A stretch of DNA of 64,000 bases from Rhodococcus sp. OK519 (GCF_003051005.1 NZ_QAOW01000005.1:62001-126000), one strand, 5' to 3'; positions 45,283-54,171 are shown, numbered from the stretch's first letter. Made by a program: numbers and translations. The notes: generated by a model not told the origin, from the sequence alone.

Positions 45283-46032
45283 TCAGGTCGTCGCGCGCCT
45301 GATAACCGACCAGGTCGTGGCGATCGCCGCGACGGCAGCGGCCAGCGGTACCCCGACGAACACCAACCAGCGGGGTGCGTCGACAAACCACGACCCCACG
45401 GCCGGCCACCATTGTGCCCACGTCACGACGACTGCGGCGAGACCCAGCACAGCGATTGTCCCGATTCCCGCGATGAGGAATCCCGGGGTGCGCCAGCGCT
45501 GGTACACCGCTCCGAGGAGCATCGCGATCGCGGTAGTGAGCAGCATGCTCGCGAACAGGGTGATGGATTGCAGCACAGGGGAATCGGTCACATAGCGAAG
45601 TACGCCGAACATGCGCATCCTGACACCCCACCCGTCGGTGGCGGCTTCGATCACCGACAGCGCCTGTAGCGCTGCAGCAAAGGCGATCGACTGGACCACC
45701 GCGACCACGGTGGTGGCGGCGAAGAACTGGCGCCGCGTCACGCTCAGCCCGAGCGCGAACGGATACGTTTGGGTCATCGCCTGTGTGTAGAAGGCGACGA
45801 CGAAGCCGTACAGGGCCAGCACCGCGCCGGTGCCGTGGGTCTCACCCTCGGAGCCGACCAGCGCGAAGACCGTCAGATTGATGGCGAAGGTGACGGCAAG
45901 GATCGCGGCGGGTGCGACCAGCAGCAGTGGCCATGACACCGCGTGCAGTCGGCAGACGGCTGCGAGTCGCGCGATGCCCGTGGGAGAGCGGCGCGGGAGG
46001 AGCCGCGGTGGGGAGACTGTGGCGGCGGTCAT
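45283..46032 (-). CDS. ABC transporter permease, 249 aa
   Basis: A six-helix membrane protein with a short basic N-terminus; helices are seen at LLLVAPAAILAVTFAINLTVFALV, GAVLALYGFVVAFYT, ITLFASMLLTTAIAMLLGAVY, LIAGIGTIAVLGLAAVVVTWAQ and WLVFVGVPLAAAVAAIATTW. It has no binding-protein partner and is coupled to the ATPase by a 4-base overlap, the pattern of an exporter or bacteriocin/antibiotic-response transporter regulated by a YtrA protein. The substrate is unknown. Confidence 0.8.
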   Translation of the reverse strand: MTAATVSPPRLLPRRSPTGIARLAAVCRLHAVSWPLLLVAPAAILAVTFAINLTVFALVGSEGETHGTGAVLALYGFVVAFYTQAMTQTYPFALGLSVTRRQFFAATTVVAVVQSIAFAAALQALSVIEAATDGWGVRMRMFGVLRYVTDSPVLQSITLFASMLLTTAIAMLLGAVYQRWRTPGFLIAGIGTIAVLGLAAVVVTWAQWWPAVGSWFVDAPRWLVFVGVPLAAAVAAIATTWSVIRRATT

Positions 46033-46949
46033 GAGTGGTTCTCCTTGCCTGCGTCGGTGCGGCCGTCGAGAGCGTTGCGAATCGTTATTTGCTGCAGGGA
46101 GATCGGCGACAGTTCGATATCGGATCGCGCTGCTTCGGTGCGGTCTGACGGGGAGAGCGTTCCCTGCACCGTCGCGCGAGAGAGTCCGCCGAGGTTCTCG
46201 CGATGCAGAACCGTTCTGCCTGCCGTGAAGGCGTCGACCGCCGCGGTCCGTCCGCTGGCGAGTACGTATCGGCTGCGCAGGTCGTCCGAATCGGCGTCGA
46301 TGGCGACACGGCCGTTCTCGATCACGATGACGTGCTCGAGGAGGTCGGCCACCTCGTCGATGAGGTGGGTCGACAGCACGATCGTTCGCGGGTGAGCCGC
46401 GTAATCCGTGAGCAGTCGGTCATAGAACAGCTGGCGGGCAACCGCATCGAGACCCAGGTACGGCTCGTCGAACAGCGTCAACGGTGCGCGGGACGCCAGT
46501 CCGATGACGACGCCGAGCGCGGAGGTCATGCCACGCGAGAGCTTCTTGACGCGGCGGCACTCGGGAAGTTGGAAATCATCCATGAGCCGGCCGGCGAACT
46601 CGCCGTCCCATCGAGGCAGCAGTAGTTCCGCGGCCGACAGGACATGCTTGACCTTCAAGTCGTCCGGATACTTCTGGCTCTCCTTGACGAAGCACAGATC
46701 CTGTAGAACGTCCGCGTTCTCGAACGGCGCCCCGCCGAACACGCTCGCCTCTCCACTGCTCGGAAGTTCCTGGCCGGTGAGGATCTTCATCAGGGTGGTC
46801 TTGCCTGCGCCGTTCCGGCCGAGGAGCCCGTAGATCGTCCCCGCTCGCAGATCGAACGAGACGTCGTCGAGAGCGATGACGTCGCCGTACCGTTTCCCGA
46901 TGGCCCGTACCGAAACGACTGTGTCCCGGCCGATGTCCGTGATGGTCAT
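46029..46949 (-). CDS. ABC transporter ATPase (YtrB-like), 306 aa
   Basis: Walker A LLGRNGAGKTTLMKIL, the variant signature LSRGMTSALGVVIGLA, Walker B LTLFDEPYLGLD and the switch LSTHLIDEVADLLEHV. The C-terminal ~80 residues are an extra domain. The ATG at 46949 has GGAGG upstream and overlaps the GntR stop (ATGA). It works with the 45283 permease and is expected to be repressed by the GntR protein. Confidence 0.9.
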   Translation of the reverse strand: MTITDIGRDTVVSVRAIGKRYGDVIALDDVSFDLRAGTIYGLLGRNGAGKTTLMKILTGQELPSSGEASVFGGAPFENADVLQDLCFVKESQKYPDDLKVKHVLSAAELLLPRWDGEFAGRLMDDFQLPECRRVKKLSRGMTSALGVVIGLASRAPLTLFDEPYLGLDAVARQLFYDRLLTDYAAHPRTIVLSTHLIDEVADLLEHVIVIENGRVAIDADSDDLRSRYVLASGRTAAVDAFTAGRTVLHRENLGGLSRATVQGTLSPSDRTEAARSDIELSPISLQQITIRNALDGRTDAGKENHS

Positions 46950-47311
46950 GGACGTTCCTCCCATTGGTCCAGCATGGATTTGAGTTCAGCGATGCTCATT
47001 CCGAGCTTGTCGGCTTCGCGCACGAGCGGTGCCACGTACTGATCGGCGAACTGCTTACGCCTGCGAGACGCGAGGGCGTCTCGCGCGCCGGCGCTGACGA
47101 ACATTCCGATTCCTCTTCTCTTGTAGAGGATCCCGTCGGCGACGAGCTGATTCAGCCCCTTCGCCGCGGTCGCCGGGTTGATCCGGTGGAAGGCCGCCAA
47201 TTCGTTCGTCGACGGTGCCTGTGACTCCTCCGGCAGTGAACCGTCGATGATCGCGTTCTCGACGAGCCCCGCGATCTGCTGGAAGAGGGGCTTGCCCTCC
47301 TCGTTCAGCAC
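46946..47311 (-). CDS. YtrA-subfamily GntR regulator, 121 aa
   Basis: A short GntR protein: winged helix (about 8-75) with EESQAPSTNELAAFHRINPATAAKGLNQLVADGILYKRRGIGMFVS and a small C-terminal dimerization helix pair, the YtrA architecture. Such regulators repress a downstream ABC operon and respond to cell-wall antibiotics. The GTG at 47311 is the start. An inverted repeat lies 28 bases upstream. Confidence 0.9.
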   Translation of the reverse strand: MLNEEGKPLFQQIAGLVENAIIDGSLPEESQAPSTNELAAFHRINPATAAKGLNQLVADGILYKRRGIGMFVSAGARDALASRRRKQFADQYVAPLVREADKLGMSIAELKSMLDQWEERP

Positions 47312-47338
47312 TACGCCCCGCCGTCGGCCGGGCTAACT

Positions 47339-47362
47339 GGTTCGTTACTCATGTAATGAACC
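47339..47362. promoter_or_regulatory. candidate YtrA-type operator
   Basis: GGTTCGTTAC (47339-47348) and GTAATGAACC (47353-47362) match at 9 of 10 positions around a 4-base spacer. It lies upstream of the GntR-ABC operon and of the divergent serine hydrolase, the expected place for autoregulation. Confidence 0.65.
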
Positions 47363-47507
47363 ATAGAAGTGTTGTCGAGGGTCCGTCAACCCATCGCTCT
47401 CGGCGTGCGCTCTTTCCGGTGTTCGCCCCGCAACGCGTGTTCGGCGCGTTTAAGCTGCGGAGCGATGTCAGAAGCCACCACTGGCCCGACGGTGAGGAAG
47501 TGTCGAC

Positions 47508-48764
47508 GTGCGTAGAAGCTTCGGTATCGGAATGGGCGCGCGCCTTGCCGGTGGCTCGATCGTGGTGGCGCTGGCGCTTTCGGGGTGCTCGTCGAACGAG
47601 TCGGACACCGGAACCTCGACGTCGTCCACACCGACCACCACGAGCGCGGCGTCGTCGACGGTGGCGTTGCAGAAGCTCGACCTGGCGACGCTGGACGGCA
47701 TCGTCAAGAGTGTCGCGGAGAACCTGCAGATTCCTGGCGCGGTTGCGATCCTCAAGACGCCGGACGGTGACCTGACAGTCAAGTACGGCACCGGAACTCG
47801 CGGACAGAGCAACCCCGTCGATCCCGCCGAGCACATCCGGATCGGCTCCAACACCAAGACCATGACCGGCACGGTGATCCTGCAACTGGTGCAGGAAGGC
47901 AAGATGGCGCTGACCGATCCGGTCTCGAAGTTCCGGCCCGACGTCCCGAACGGCGACAACATCACCATCGAGCAGTTGCTGGACATGCGCAGCGGGCTCT
48001 TCAACTACACCGAGACCGCCGAGCTCAACCAGGCCCTCGACGACGATCCGCAGAAGCAGTGGAAGCCCGAGGAACTGCTGGCGCTCGGGTTCGCGAACCC
48101 GCCGTACTTCCCGCCGGGGCAGGGCTACCACTACTCGAACACCAACATCGTGCTGCTCGGGCTCATCGCCGAGAGCCTCGACGGCAAACCGCTCTCGCAG
48201 ATCTTCCAGTCCCGGCTGTTCGGTCCGCTGGGGCTGAGCGGGACATCGTTCCCGGCCATCGCCGACAGCTCGATTCCGGCACCCCACTCGCAGGGCTACG
48301 TGTACGGGACGAACATGGACACGCTGACCGACCCGGCGCTGCCCGAGCCGATGCAGGCCGCCGCGAAGGACGGATCCCTCCAGCCGAACGACGTCACCGA
48401 CGTCAATCCGTCCTGGGCCTGGGCCGCGGGCGCTGCCATCTCCACCGCGAACGATCTGGTGACGTGGGTGCAGGCGCTGGTGGGCGGAAACCTGCTCGAC
48501 TCGGATATGCAGGCCAAGCGCCTCGCCAGCGTGCAGCCGACGAGTCCGGACAGCGGATCCGCCCAATACGGTTGGGGCATAGCGAAAATGGGTCCGATGT
48601 TCGGGCATACCGGTGAGCTGCCCGGCTTCAACTCGTTCATGGGCCACGACCCCGTGAACAAGGTGACGTTGGTGGTGTGGGCCAACCTGGCTCCGGCCGC
48701 GAACGGCCAGGACCCCGCGACCACGATGGCCAGGGAGATCATCGGCAAGGTCTACCCCGCATAG
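47508..48764 (+). CDS. beta-lactamase-family serine hydrolase lipoprotein, 418 aa
   Basis: An N-terminal lipobox LSGC (Cys27) and a Ser/Thr-rich linker lead to a class C beta-lactamase/DD-peptidase-like domain. The catalytic set is Ser-x-x-Lys in SNTK (IRIGSNTKTMTG), Tyr-Ser-Asn in YHYSNTN, and HTG in GHTGELPG, which replaces KTG. This is the esterase/D-aminopeptidase branch rather than a classical resistance enzyme. The GTG at 47508 has GAGGAAG upstream. It could trim peptides or esters at the cell surface; the substrate is unknown. Confidence 0.85.
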   Translation: MRRSFGIGMGARLAGGSIVVALALSGCSSNESDTGTSTSSTPTTTSAASSTVALQKLDLATLDGIVKSVAENLQIPGAVAILKTPDGDLTVKYGTGTRGQSNPVDPAEHIRIGSNTKTMTGTVILQLVQEGKMALTDPVSKFRPDVPNGDNITIEQLLDMRSGLFNYTETAELNQALDDDPQKQWKPEELLALGFANPPYFPPGQGYHYSNTNIVLLGLIAESLDGKPLSQIFQSRLFGPLGLSGTSFPAIADSSIPAPHSQGYVYGTNMDTLTDPALPEPMQAAAKDGSLQPNDVTDVNPSWAWAAGAAISTANDLVTWVQALVGGNLLDSDMQAKRLASVQPTSPDSGSAQYGWGIAKMGPMFGHTGELPGFNSFMGHDPVNKVTLVVWANLAPAANGQDPATTMAREIIGKVYPA

Positions 48765-48805
48765 GTGTCCGATTTCGTGACGTCGATCGCGTACCGTTTC
48801 CAGTC

Positions 48806-49372
48806 ATGGAGTCGACGAGCGTTGCCGTGGGAAGTGGGACCGTGACGGTCCGTATCGGGGGACCGGAAAGTCGGCACACCGTGCTGCTGCTCCCCGATGC
48901 CGGCGCTTCCGCCGACGTCTTCGACGCCGTCTGCGCGCGTCTGCACGATTCGGATCTGCGGACCGTCGTTCCCGAGACCATCGACGGGCTCGACCAGCCG
49001 TCGGTGATCGCGATGCTCGACGAGCTGAAGCTGCCGTGGGTCAACCTCGTCGGCGCCGGTGCGGGTGCGGAACTCGCCTGGCAACTCGCTGCCAAGACGT
49101 TCGGCCGTTTCGCGAGTCTCATCGTCGCGGACCGCGGACACCCGGCCGTGCCGGGCGCGGACGGAGCGGTGATCGACGCTGCGTGCCCGGCGGTCGAGTT
49201 GCCCACGACCGTCGTCGTCGGCAGCTCACTGGGGCGACCGTGCGCCGACGCGAGTGGCCGCTACGCGTACTCGGAGTTCCGGATCGTCCAGCTCGACGGT
49301 GTCGACGACGTTCCTGTGAAGGCGGCTGCCGAGCTGGCGACCGAAATCGTCCTGCGCACCGGCTCCTGGTAG
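48806..49372 (+). CDS. alpha/beta-hydrolase-fold protein lacking the nucleophile, 188 aa
   Basis: The fold is recognisable from TVLLLPDAGASADVFDAVCARL (strand 3 and oxyanion loop), MLDELKLPWVNLVG and SLIVADRG, but the nucleophile elbow reads GAGAG with Gly85 at the Ser position. The protein is also short, since the cap and C-terminal His region are reduced. It is probably not a hydrolase, perhaps a binding or regulatory protein. The ATG at 48806 is used; upstream sequence in frame overlaps the previous gene. Confidence 0.7.
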   Translation: MESTSVAVGSGTVTVRIGGPESRHTVLLLPDAGASADVFDAVCARLHDSDLRTVVPETIDGLDQPSVIAMLDELKLPWVNLVGAGAGAELAWQLAAKTFGRFASLIVADRGHPAVPGADGAVIDAACPAVELPTTVVVGSSLGRPCADASGRYAYSEFRIVQLDGVDDVPVKAAAELATEIVLRTGSW

Positions 49373-49428
49373 GCGCCCACCGCCCGGACGATTACATCTC
49401 GGGGACGGGCGGTCCCTAGACTCACCCG

Positions 49429-50913
49429 GTGCACGACACCCTCTCCACCCCGGCCGACACCACGTCCGTCCGCGCCGCGCTGCGTTCTCCCCGCCGACTG
49501 ACGACCGAGGCCCTCGCCGGTCTCGTCACCGCACTCGCGCTCATTCCCGAGGTGATCTCGTTCGCGGTCATCGCGGGCGTCGATCCCAAAGTGGCGCTGT
49601 ATACCTCGTGCATCATGGCGATGACGATCGCGTTCGTCGGCGGCCGTCCGGCGATGGTGTCGGCGGCGGCGGGAGCAACTGCCCTGGTGATCGCGCCACT
49701 CGTTGCATCGCACGGCATCGACTACCTGATCGCCGCGGTGTGGCTGGCCGGTGCGCTGCAGATCCTCTTCGCGGTCGGGGGCCTGGCTCGGCTCGTCCGG
49801 TTCATTCCGCGGTCGGTCATGATCGGGTTCGTCAATGCCCTCGCGATCCTCATCTTCAGTGCCCAGATGCGGCACCTGTTCGACGTCCCGTGGCTTGTGT
49901 ACCCGCTGGTCGTGGCCGGTCTCGCGATGATCGTGGTCGTGCCCAAGCTGACGAAGGCAGTCCCCGCGCCGCTGATCGCGATCGTCGTCCTGACCGGCGT
50001 GGTCGCGCTGTTCGGGCTCGACGTTCCCGACGTCGCCGACCAGGGTGAGCTGCCGTCCGGTCTGCCGACATGGATGATCCCGGACGTCCCGCTCACGTGG
50101 GAGACGCTGACGATCGTCGCGCCGTTCGCGCTGGGCCTGGCACTGGTGGGGCTTCTCGAATCGCTGCTCACCGCAAAGCTCGTCGACGACATCACCGACA
50201 CCCCGTCCGACAAGACCCGCGAGTCCTGGGGTCAGGGCGTCGCGAACATGGCGGGCGCGGCGTTCGGCGGTATGGGTGGTTGCGCGATGATCGGCCAGAC
50301 CATGATCAACGTGAAGGAGGGGCGGGCCCGCACCCGGGTCTCGACGTTCCTCGCCGGCGCGTTCCTGCTGGTGCTGTGTGTGACGGTCGGCGACGTCGTC
50401 GGCTCCATCCCGATGGCCGCGCTGGTCGCGGTGATGCTGGTGATCGCGGTGACGACCTTCGACTGGCGCAGTATCGCGCCCCGCACCCTGCGGCTGATGC
50501 CGCGCAGCGAAACCCTCGTCATGGTGGTCACGGTCGTCGGCACCCTCGCCACCCACAACCTGGCCGTCGGCGTCATCGGTGGTGTGCTGACCGCGATGAT
50601 CGCCTTCGCGCGGCGCGTGGCCCACCTGGCCGGGGTCGACATCGTCGACGAGGCCGGCGAGCGGATCTACCGGGTGTCCGGCCAGCTGTTCTGGGCGTCG
50701 AGCAACGACCTGGTGCACCGGTTCGACTACAGCGACGATCCGGACTCGGTGGTGATCGATCTGTCCGGCGCCGACGTGTGGGACGCGTCCACCGTCGCGA
50801 CCCTCGACGCAGTGCAGGGCAAGTACGCGGCCCGCGGAAAGCGTGTGCGCATCGTCGGCCTCGACGGTGCGAGTCTGGCTCGGATCGAGAAGCTGTCGGG
50901 CCGACTCGGCTGA
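49429..50913 (+). CDS. SulP-family anion transporter with STAS domain, 494 aa
   Basis: A second SulP protein, with about eleven helices (ALIPEVISFAVIAGVDPKVALY, GGRPAMVSAAAGATALVIAPLV) and a short STAS domain at the end (VVIDLSGADVWDASTVATLDAV). The AVSAAAG and GGMGGCAMIGQTMIN blocks place it in the BicA/DauA-like branch moving sulfate, bicarbonate or dicarboxylates. The GTG at 49429 has no clear SD. It has only about 20% identity-level resemblance to the 38035 copy by eye, so it is not a recent duplicate. Confidence 0.9.
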   Translation: MHDTLSTPADTTSVRAALRSPRRLTTEALAGLVTALALIPEVISFAVIAGVDPKVALYTSCIMAMTIAFVGGRPAMVSAAAGATALVIAPLVASHGIDYLIAAVWLAGALQILFAVGGLARLVRFIPRSVMIGFVNALAILIFSAQMRHLFDVPWLVYPLVVAGLAMIVVVPKLTKAVPAPLIAIVVLTGVVALFGLDVPDVADQGELPSGLPTWMIPDVPLTWETLTIVAPFALGLALVGLLESLLTAKLVDDITDTPSDKTRESWGQGVANMAGAAFGGMGGCAMIGQTMINVKEGRARTRVSTFLAGAFLLVLCVTVGDVVGSIPMAALVAVMLVIAVTTFDWRSIAPRTLRLMPRSETLVMVVTVVGTLATHNLAVGVIGGVLTAMIAFARRVAHLAGVDIVDEAGERIYRVSGQLFWASSNDLVHRFDYSDDPDSVVIDLSGADVWDASTVATLDAVQGKYAARGKRVRIVGLDGASLARIEKLSGRLG

Positions 50914-51062
50914 GCGACACCGACCGCTCGTCTCACAGATGTCGCCGTTCGTCGCCGTGCGTATACGTTCGATTTGAACTCGTCGCGGGCATCGCGTTAG
51001 CCTCCAAGCATTGGTGTGTCCGATGTCGGACCGTCACACGAACTCGTCCGGGAAGGTCTCCG

Positions 51063-51131
51063 ATGCGCGGCCCTGCAGCAACCGTCGCCACCACGCTCAT
51101 GCGTGGTTGTTGTTGCATGCGTCAGCGCTGA
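51063..51131 (+). CDS. leader peptide with three consecutive Cys codons, 22 aa
   Basis: The ATG at 51063 follows SD GGAAGG (51051-51056) at a 6-base spacing and opens 22 codons to a TGA at 51129. Codons 16-18 are TGT TGT TGC (Cys-Cys-Cys, 51108-51116), and the C-terminus reads MRGCCCMRQR. Short poly-Cys ORFs in front of sulfur genes act as cysteine-responsive attenuators in mycobacteria. The stem ACCACGC/GCGTGGT (51090-51096 and 51101-51107) lies just before the Cys codons. The remainder of 50914-51259 carries no other gene. Confidence 0.65.
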   Translation: MRGPAATVATTLMRGCCCMRQR

Positions 51132-51192
51132 GACGAGACATCCTGCGCGACGGCACATTCCGTACCGTCCCGCCTCCCCGCGCATTGTCCCT

Positions 51193-51244
51193 CCCAACGG
51201 GCACCCACTCGTCGCAGCGCTAGTCCATCGCAGGTGCCCGTGGG
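51193..51244 (+). promoter_or_regulatory. SD-proximal hairpin of the dioxygenase-met operon
   Basis: ACGGGCACC (51197-51205) pairs exactly with GGTGCCCGT (51233-51241), and CCC (51193-51195) with GGG (51242-51244) across a bulge. The 3' arm runs into the SD GGGGAAAGG (51242-51250) of the gene at 51260. It could hide that SD or terminate transcription, depending on translation of the leader ORF. Confidence 0.6.
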
Positions 51245-51259
51245 GAAAGGACCCGTAGC

Positions 51260-52273
51260 ATGACCGCACAGACTCTCCCGATCATCGATCTGGAGAACCT
51301 CGACGTCGACGCCCTCCGCCAGGTCACGCACGAGATCGGCTTCTTCTACCTGACCGGTCACGGCATCGACCAGCAGCTCACCGACGAGCTGATCGCCGCG
51401 GCGCGGACGTTCTTCGCGCTGCCCGAGGCCGCCAAGCTCGAGATCGAGAACGGCAACTCGCCGCACTTTCGGGGCTACACCCGCGTCGGCGGCGAGCGCA
51501 CCCAGGGCTACATCGACTGGCGGGAGCAGCTCGACATCGGACCCGAGCGCGACGCCGTCGACCCGATCGACCCGGCCCGCCCGTGGGACGTGCTGCACGG
51601 CCCCAACCTCTGGCCCACCGCCGTCCCCGGTCTGCGCGACCTCGCGCTCGGGTGGTCGAGCCAGGCGCAGGATGCCGGGCTGCGACTGATCCGTGGGTGG
51701 GCGCAGTCGCTCGGTGCGCCGGCCGACTTCTTCGACACCGCCTTCGCCGACCCGGACCCACTGCTCAAGATCGCGCGCTACCCGGGCCACGACGGCTCCG
51801 TCACCGGCCAGGGCGTGGGCAGCCACAAGGATGTCGGTGCGTTGACACTGCTCTACCCGGAGCCCGGCAGCACCGGTTTCCAGGTGGAAACAGGCAGCCG
51901 GGGAGGCGGGACTGCCTGGCTGGACGTAGCCCCGATCCGTGGCCATCTGCTGGTCAACATCGGTGAGCTGCTCGAGGTCGCCACCGGCGGATATCTCAAG
52001 GCCACCGTGCACCGCGTGCTGCCGCCGCCGGCCGGCAAGGACAGGGTCTCGTTGCCGTTCTTCCTCAACCCCGGCTACGACCGGGCGTTGCCGACCATCC
52101 CGCTGTCACCCGAGCTCGCGGCCGAGGCGGCCGGGGTCGGACCGGACCAGCACGGCGGCACCCTGCACGCCCGCTACGGCCTCAACGCCCTCAAGTCGCG
52201 CCTGCGCGCGCACCCCAACGTCACCGAGCGGTACCACCGCGATCTGCTCGACCTGCCCGCCCTGCGCGGCTGA
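51260..52273 (+). CDS. isopenicillin-N-synthase-family Fe(II)/2-oxoglutarate oxygenase, 337 aa
   Basis: The DIOX_N region (PIIDLENLDVDAL, IGFFYLTGHGI) and the 2OG-FeII domain are clear. The facial triad is His and Asp in GSHKDVGALTLL and the distal His in KATVHRVLPP; the 2OG-binding Arg is in DRVSLPFFLNP. The ATG at 51260 has the SD GGGGAAAGG. It starts the operon with metQ, metN and metI (30, 0 and overlapping). In this setting it may release sulfur or modify a sulfur amino acid, but the substrate is unknown. Confidence 0.85.
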   Translation: MTAQTLPIIDLENLDVDALRQVTHEIGFFYLTGHGIDQQLTDELIAAARTFFALPEAAKLEIENGNSPHFRGYTRVGGERTQGYIDWREQLDIGPERDAVDPIDPARPWDVLHGPNLWPTAVPGLRDLALGWSSQAQDAGLRLIRGWAQSLGAPADFFDTAFADPDPLLKIARYPGHDGSVTGQGVGSHKDVGALTLLYPEPGSTGFQVETGSRGGGTAWLDVAPIRGHLLVNIGELLEVATGGYLKATVHRVLPPPAGKDRVSLPFFLNPGYDRALPTIPLSPELAAEAAGVGPDQHGGTLHARYGLNALKSRLRAHPNVTERYHRDLLDLPALRG

Positions 52274-52303
52274 CTGTCTCCACACACCGAAAGGCATCTC
52301 TCA

Positions 52304-53137
52304 ATGTTCTTGCGCCGCACCGCTGTTCTCTCCGCTGCTGCCCTGCTCACCGCGGGCCTGGCCGCCTGCTCGTCGGGTAATGACGGGGAGACCCTGGTGA
52401 TCTCCGCATCCAGCACCCCGCACGTCGAGATCCTCGAGCACATCGCCGACTCCGGCGTCCTCGGTGACGTCAAGCTCGACATCAAGCCGGTCACCGGCGA
52501 GATCGACCCCAACGAGCTGCTCGTTGCCGGCGACGTGCAGGCCAACTACTTCCAGCACGCCCCGTACCTCGCGGACTGGCAGAAGCAGAAGGGCGTGAGC
52601 GACCTCGTCTCCGTCGCCGGCGTGCATCTCGAGCCGATGGGCCTGTACTCGGAGAAGATCACCGCCGTCGATCAACTCACCGACGGCTCGACCATCGCGC
52701 TGCCCAAGGACACCACCAACTTCGCGCGTGGCCTCTACCTGCTCGAGTCGGCCGGACTGATCCAGATGGACAAGCCGTTCGCCGACGCCGACCTGTCGGT
52801 CGTCACGCAGAAGAACATCAAGGTCAACCCCAAGAACCTGAAGTTCGTCGAGATCGAGCGCTCGCAGCTCGCCCGCAACCTCGGCGACCCGCAGATCACC
52901 GCCGCGGTCATCAACTCCAACTACGCGATCGAGGCCGGGCTGGTGCCGTCCGAGGACGCGCTGCTGTCGGAGAAGGTCGAGAACAACCCGTTCGCGAACC
53001 TGCTCGTGGTCCGCACCGCCGACGAGAACGATCCCGGCGTGAAGGCGCTCGCGGAGGCGCTCGAGTCCCCGGCAACCGCAACCTGGATCCAGGAGAACTA
53101 CTCCGGTTCCGTCGTCCCGGTCCACCCGGCCGGCTGA
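52304..53137 (+). CDS. metQ: MetQ/NlpA-family binding lipoprotein, 277 aa
   Basis: A signal sequence with lipobox LAAC (Cys22) leads to the NlpA domain, which binds methionine or a related amino acid: HVEILEHIADSGVL, GDVQANYFQHAPYLADW, VAGVHLEPMGLYSEK and DTTNFARGLYLLE match the family blocks. The ATG at 52304 follows AAAGG. It is followed directly by the ATPase gene. The ligand could be methionine or another sulfur compound given the Cys-rich leader upstream. Confidence 0.9.
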   Translation: MFLRRTAVLSAAALLTAGLAACSSGNDGETLVISASSTPHVEILEHIADSGVLGDVKLDIKPVTGEIDPNELLVAGDVQANYFQHAPYLADWQKQKGVSDLVSVAGVHLEPMGLYSEKITAVDQLTDGSTIALPKDTTNFARGLYLLESAGLIQMDKPFADADLSVVTQKNIKVNPKNLKFVEIERSQLARNLGDPQITAAVINSNYAIEAGLVPSEDALLSEKVENNPFANLLVVRTADENDPGVKALAEALESPATATWIQENYSGSVVPVHPAG

Positions 53138-54171
53138 TGATCACCGTCGAGAATCTGGTCAAGACCTTCCCCGCCGCCGGCGGAGCGGGGGAGGTCGCGG
53201 CCCTGCGCGGCGTCGATCTGCAGATCGCCGAGGGCGAGATCTTCGGCATCGTCGGGCCGTCGGGCGCGGGCAAGTCGACGCTGCTGCGGTGCCTGAACCT
53301 GCTCGAGCAGCCCACCAGTGGACGCATCGTCCTCCGCGGCGACGACCTGTCGCAGCTGTCGGGTGCCGGACTGCGTCAGGCGCGGCGCCGCATCGGCACC
53401 GTGTTCCAGCAGTTCAACCTGCTGCACTCGCGAACCGTCCGGGCCAACGTCGAGTTCCCGCTCGAGCTTGCCGGGATGAACCGTAAGCAGCGCCGCGCCC
53501 GTGCCGACGAGCTGATCGAGCTCGTCGGACTCGGCGGCAAGGAAAAGGCGTTCCCGTCGCAGCTGTCCGGCGGGCAGCAGCAGCGTGTCGGCATCGCCCG
53601 CGCGCTGGCATCCGATCCGGACGTGCTGCTGTGTGACGAGGCGACCAGCGCCCTCGACCCCGACACCACCGGACAGGTGCTCGACCTGCTGGCCGAGCTC
53701 AACCGCTCGATCGGCGTCACCGTCATTCTCATCACCCACGAGCTGGGTGTGCTGCGCCGCATCTGCACGTCCGCGGCTCGGCTCGAGGACGGCCGCATCG
53801 CCGAGACCGGACGGATCCTCGATCTGGTCGGCACGCCCGACTCGGTGCTGGGATCGGCGATCGTCCCCGTCGGAGAAGATCCGTCCGCGGGGGACGGCGC
53901 CGACACCGCGCTCGTCACCACGATCGGCGACGAGGCGCACGGGCCGTGGCTCGCGCAGCTCGTCCGCAAGCTCGACGTCGACATCTCGGTGGTCGGCGGC
54001 AGCGTCGAACAGGTCGCCGGCGTCACCGTCGGACGGCTGCGGTTGCGGTTCGGGCCCGACGTGAACCGGGCCGACGTCGACGCCTTCGTGGCCGCCCAGC
54101 CCGGCACCACCCTCGCCTGGGGCGCGGGGCAGGAAACGACCGGCGCATTGGCGCAAGGGGTAACCGCATGA
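53137..54171 (+). CDS. metN: methionine-type ABC importer ATPase MetN, 344 aa
   Basis: Walker A IVGPSGAGKSTLLRCLN, the Q-loop FQQFNLL, signature LSGGQQQRVGIARAL, Walker B VLLCDEATSALDPD and the switch His in ILITHELGVL are all present. A C-terminal NIL regulatory domain (about 265-344) is as in MetN. The start overlaps the metQ stop by one base (TGATGA). It pairs with metI. Confidence 0.93.
   Translation: MITVENLVKTFPAAGGAGEVAALRGVDLQIAEGEIFGIVGPSGAGKSTLLRCLNLLEQPTSGRIVLRGDDLSQLSGAGLRQARRRIGTVFQQFNLLHSRTVRANVEFPLELAGMNRKQRRARADELIELVGLGGKEKAFPSQLSGGQQQRVGIARALASDPDVLLCDEATSALDPDTTGQVLDLLAELNRSIGVTVILITHELGVLRRICTSAARLEDGRIAETGRILDLVGTPDSVLGSAIVPVGEDPSAGDGADTALVTTIGDEAHGPWLAQLVRKLDVDISVVGGSVEQVAGVTVGRLRLRFGPDVNRADVDAFVAAQPGTTLAWGAGQETTGALAQGVTA

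Noticed and set aside
50070-51131. A 353-codon frame ending in the leader peptide
   Set aside because: It lies over the SulP gene in another frame; only the last 22 codons from 51063 have an SD and are credible.
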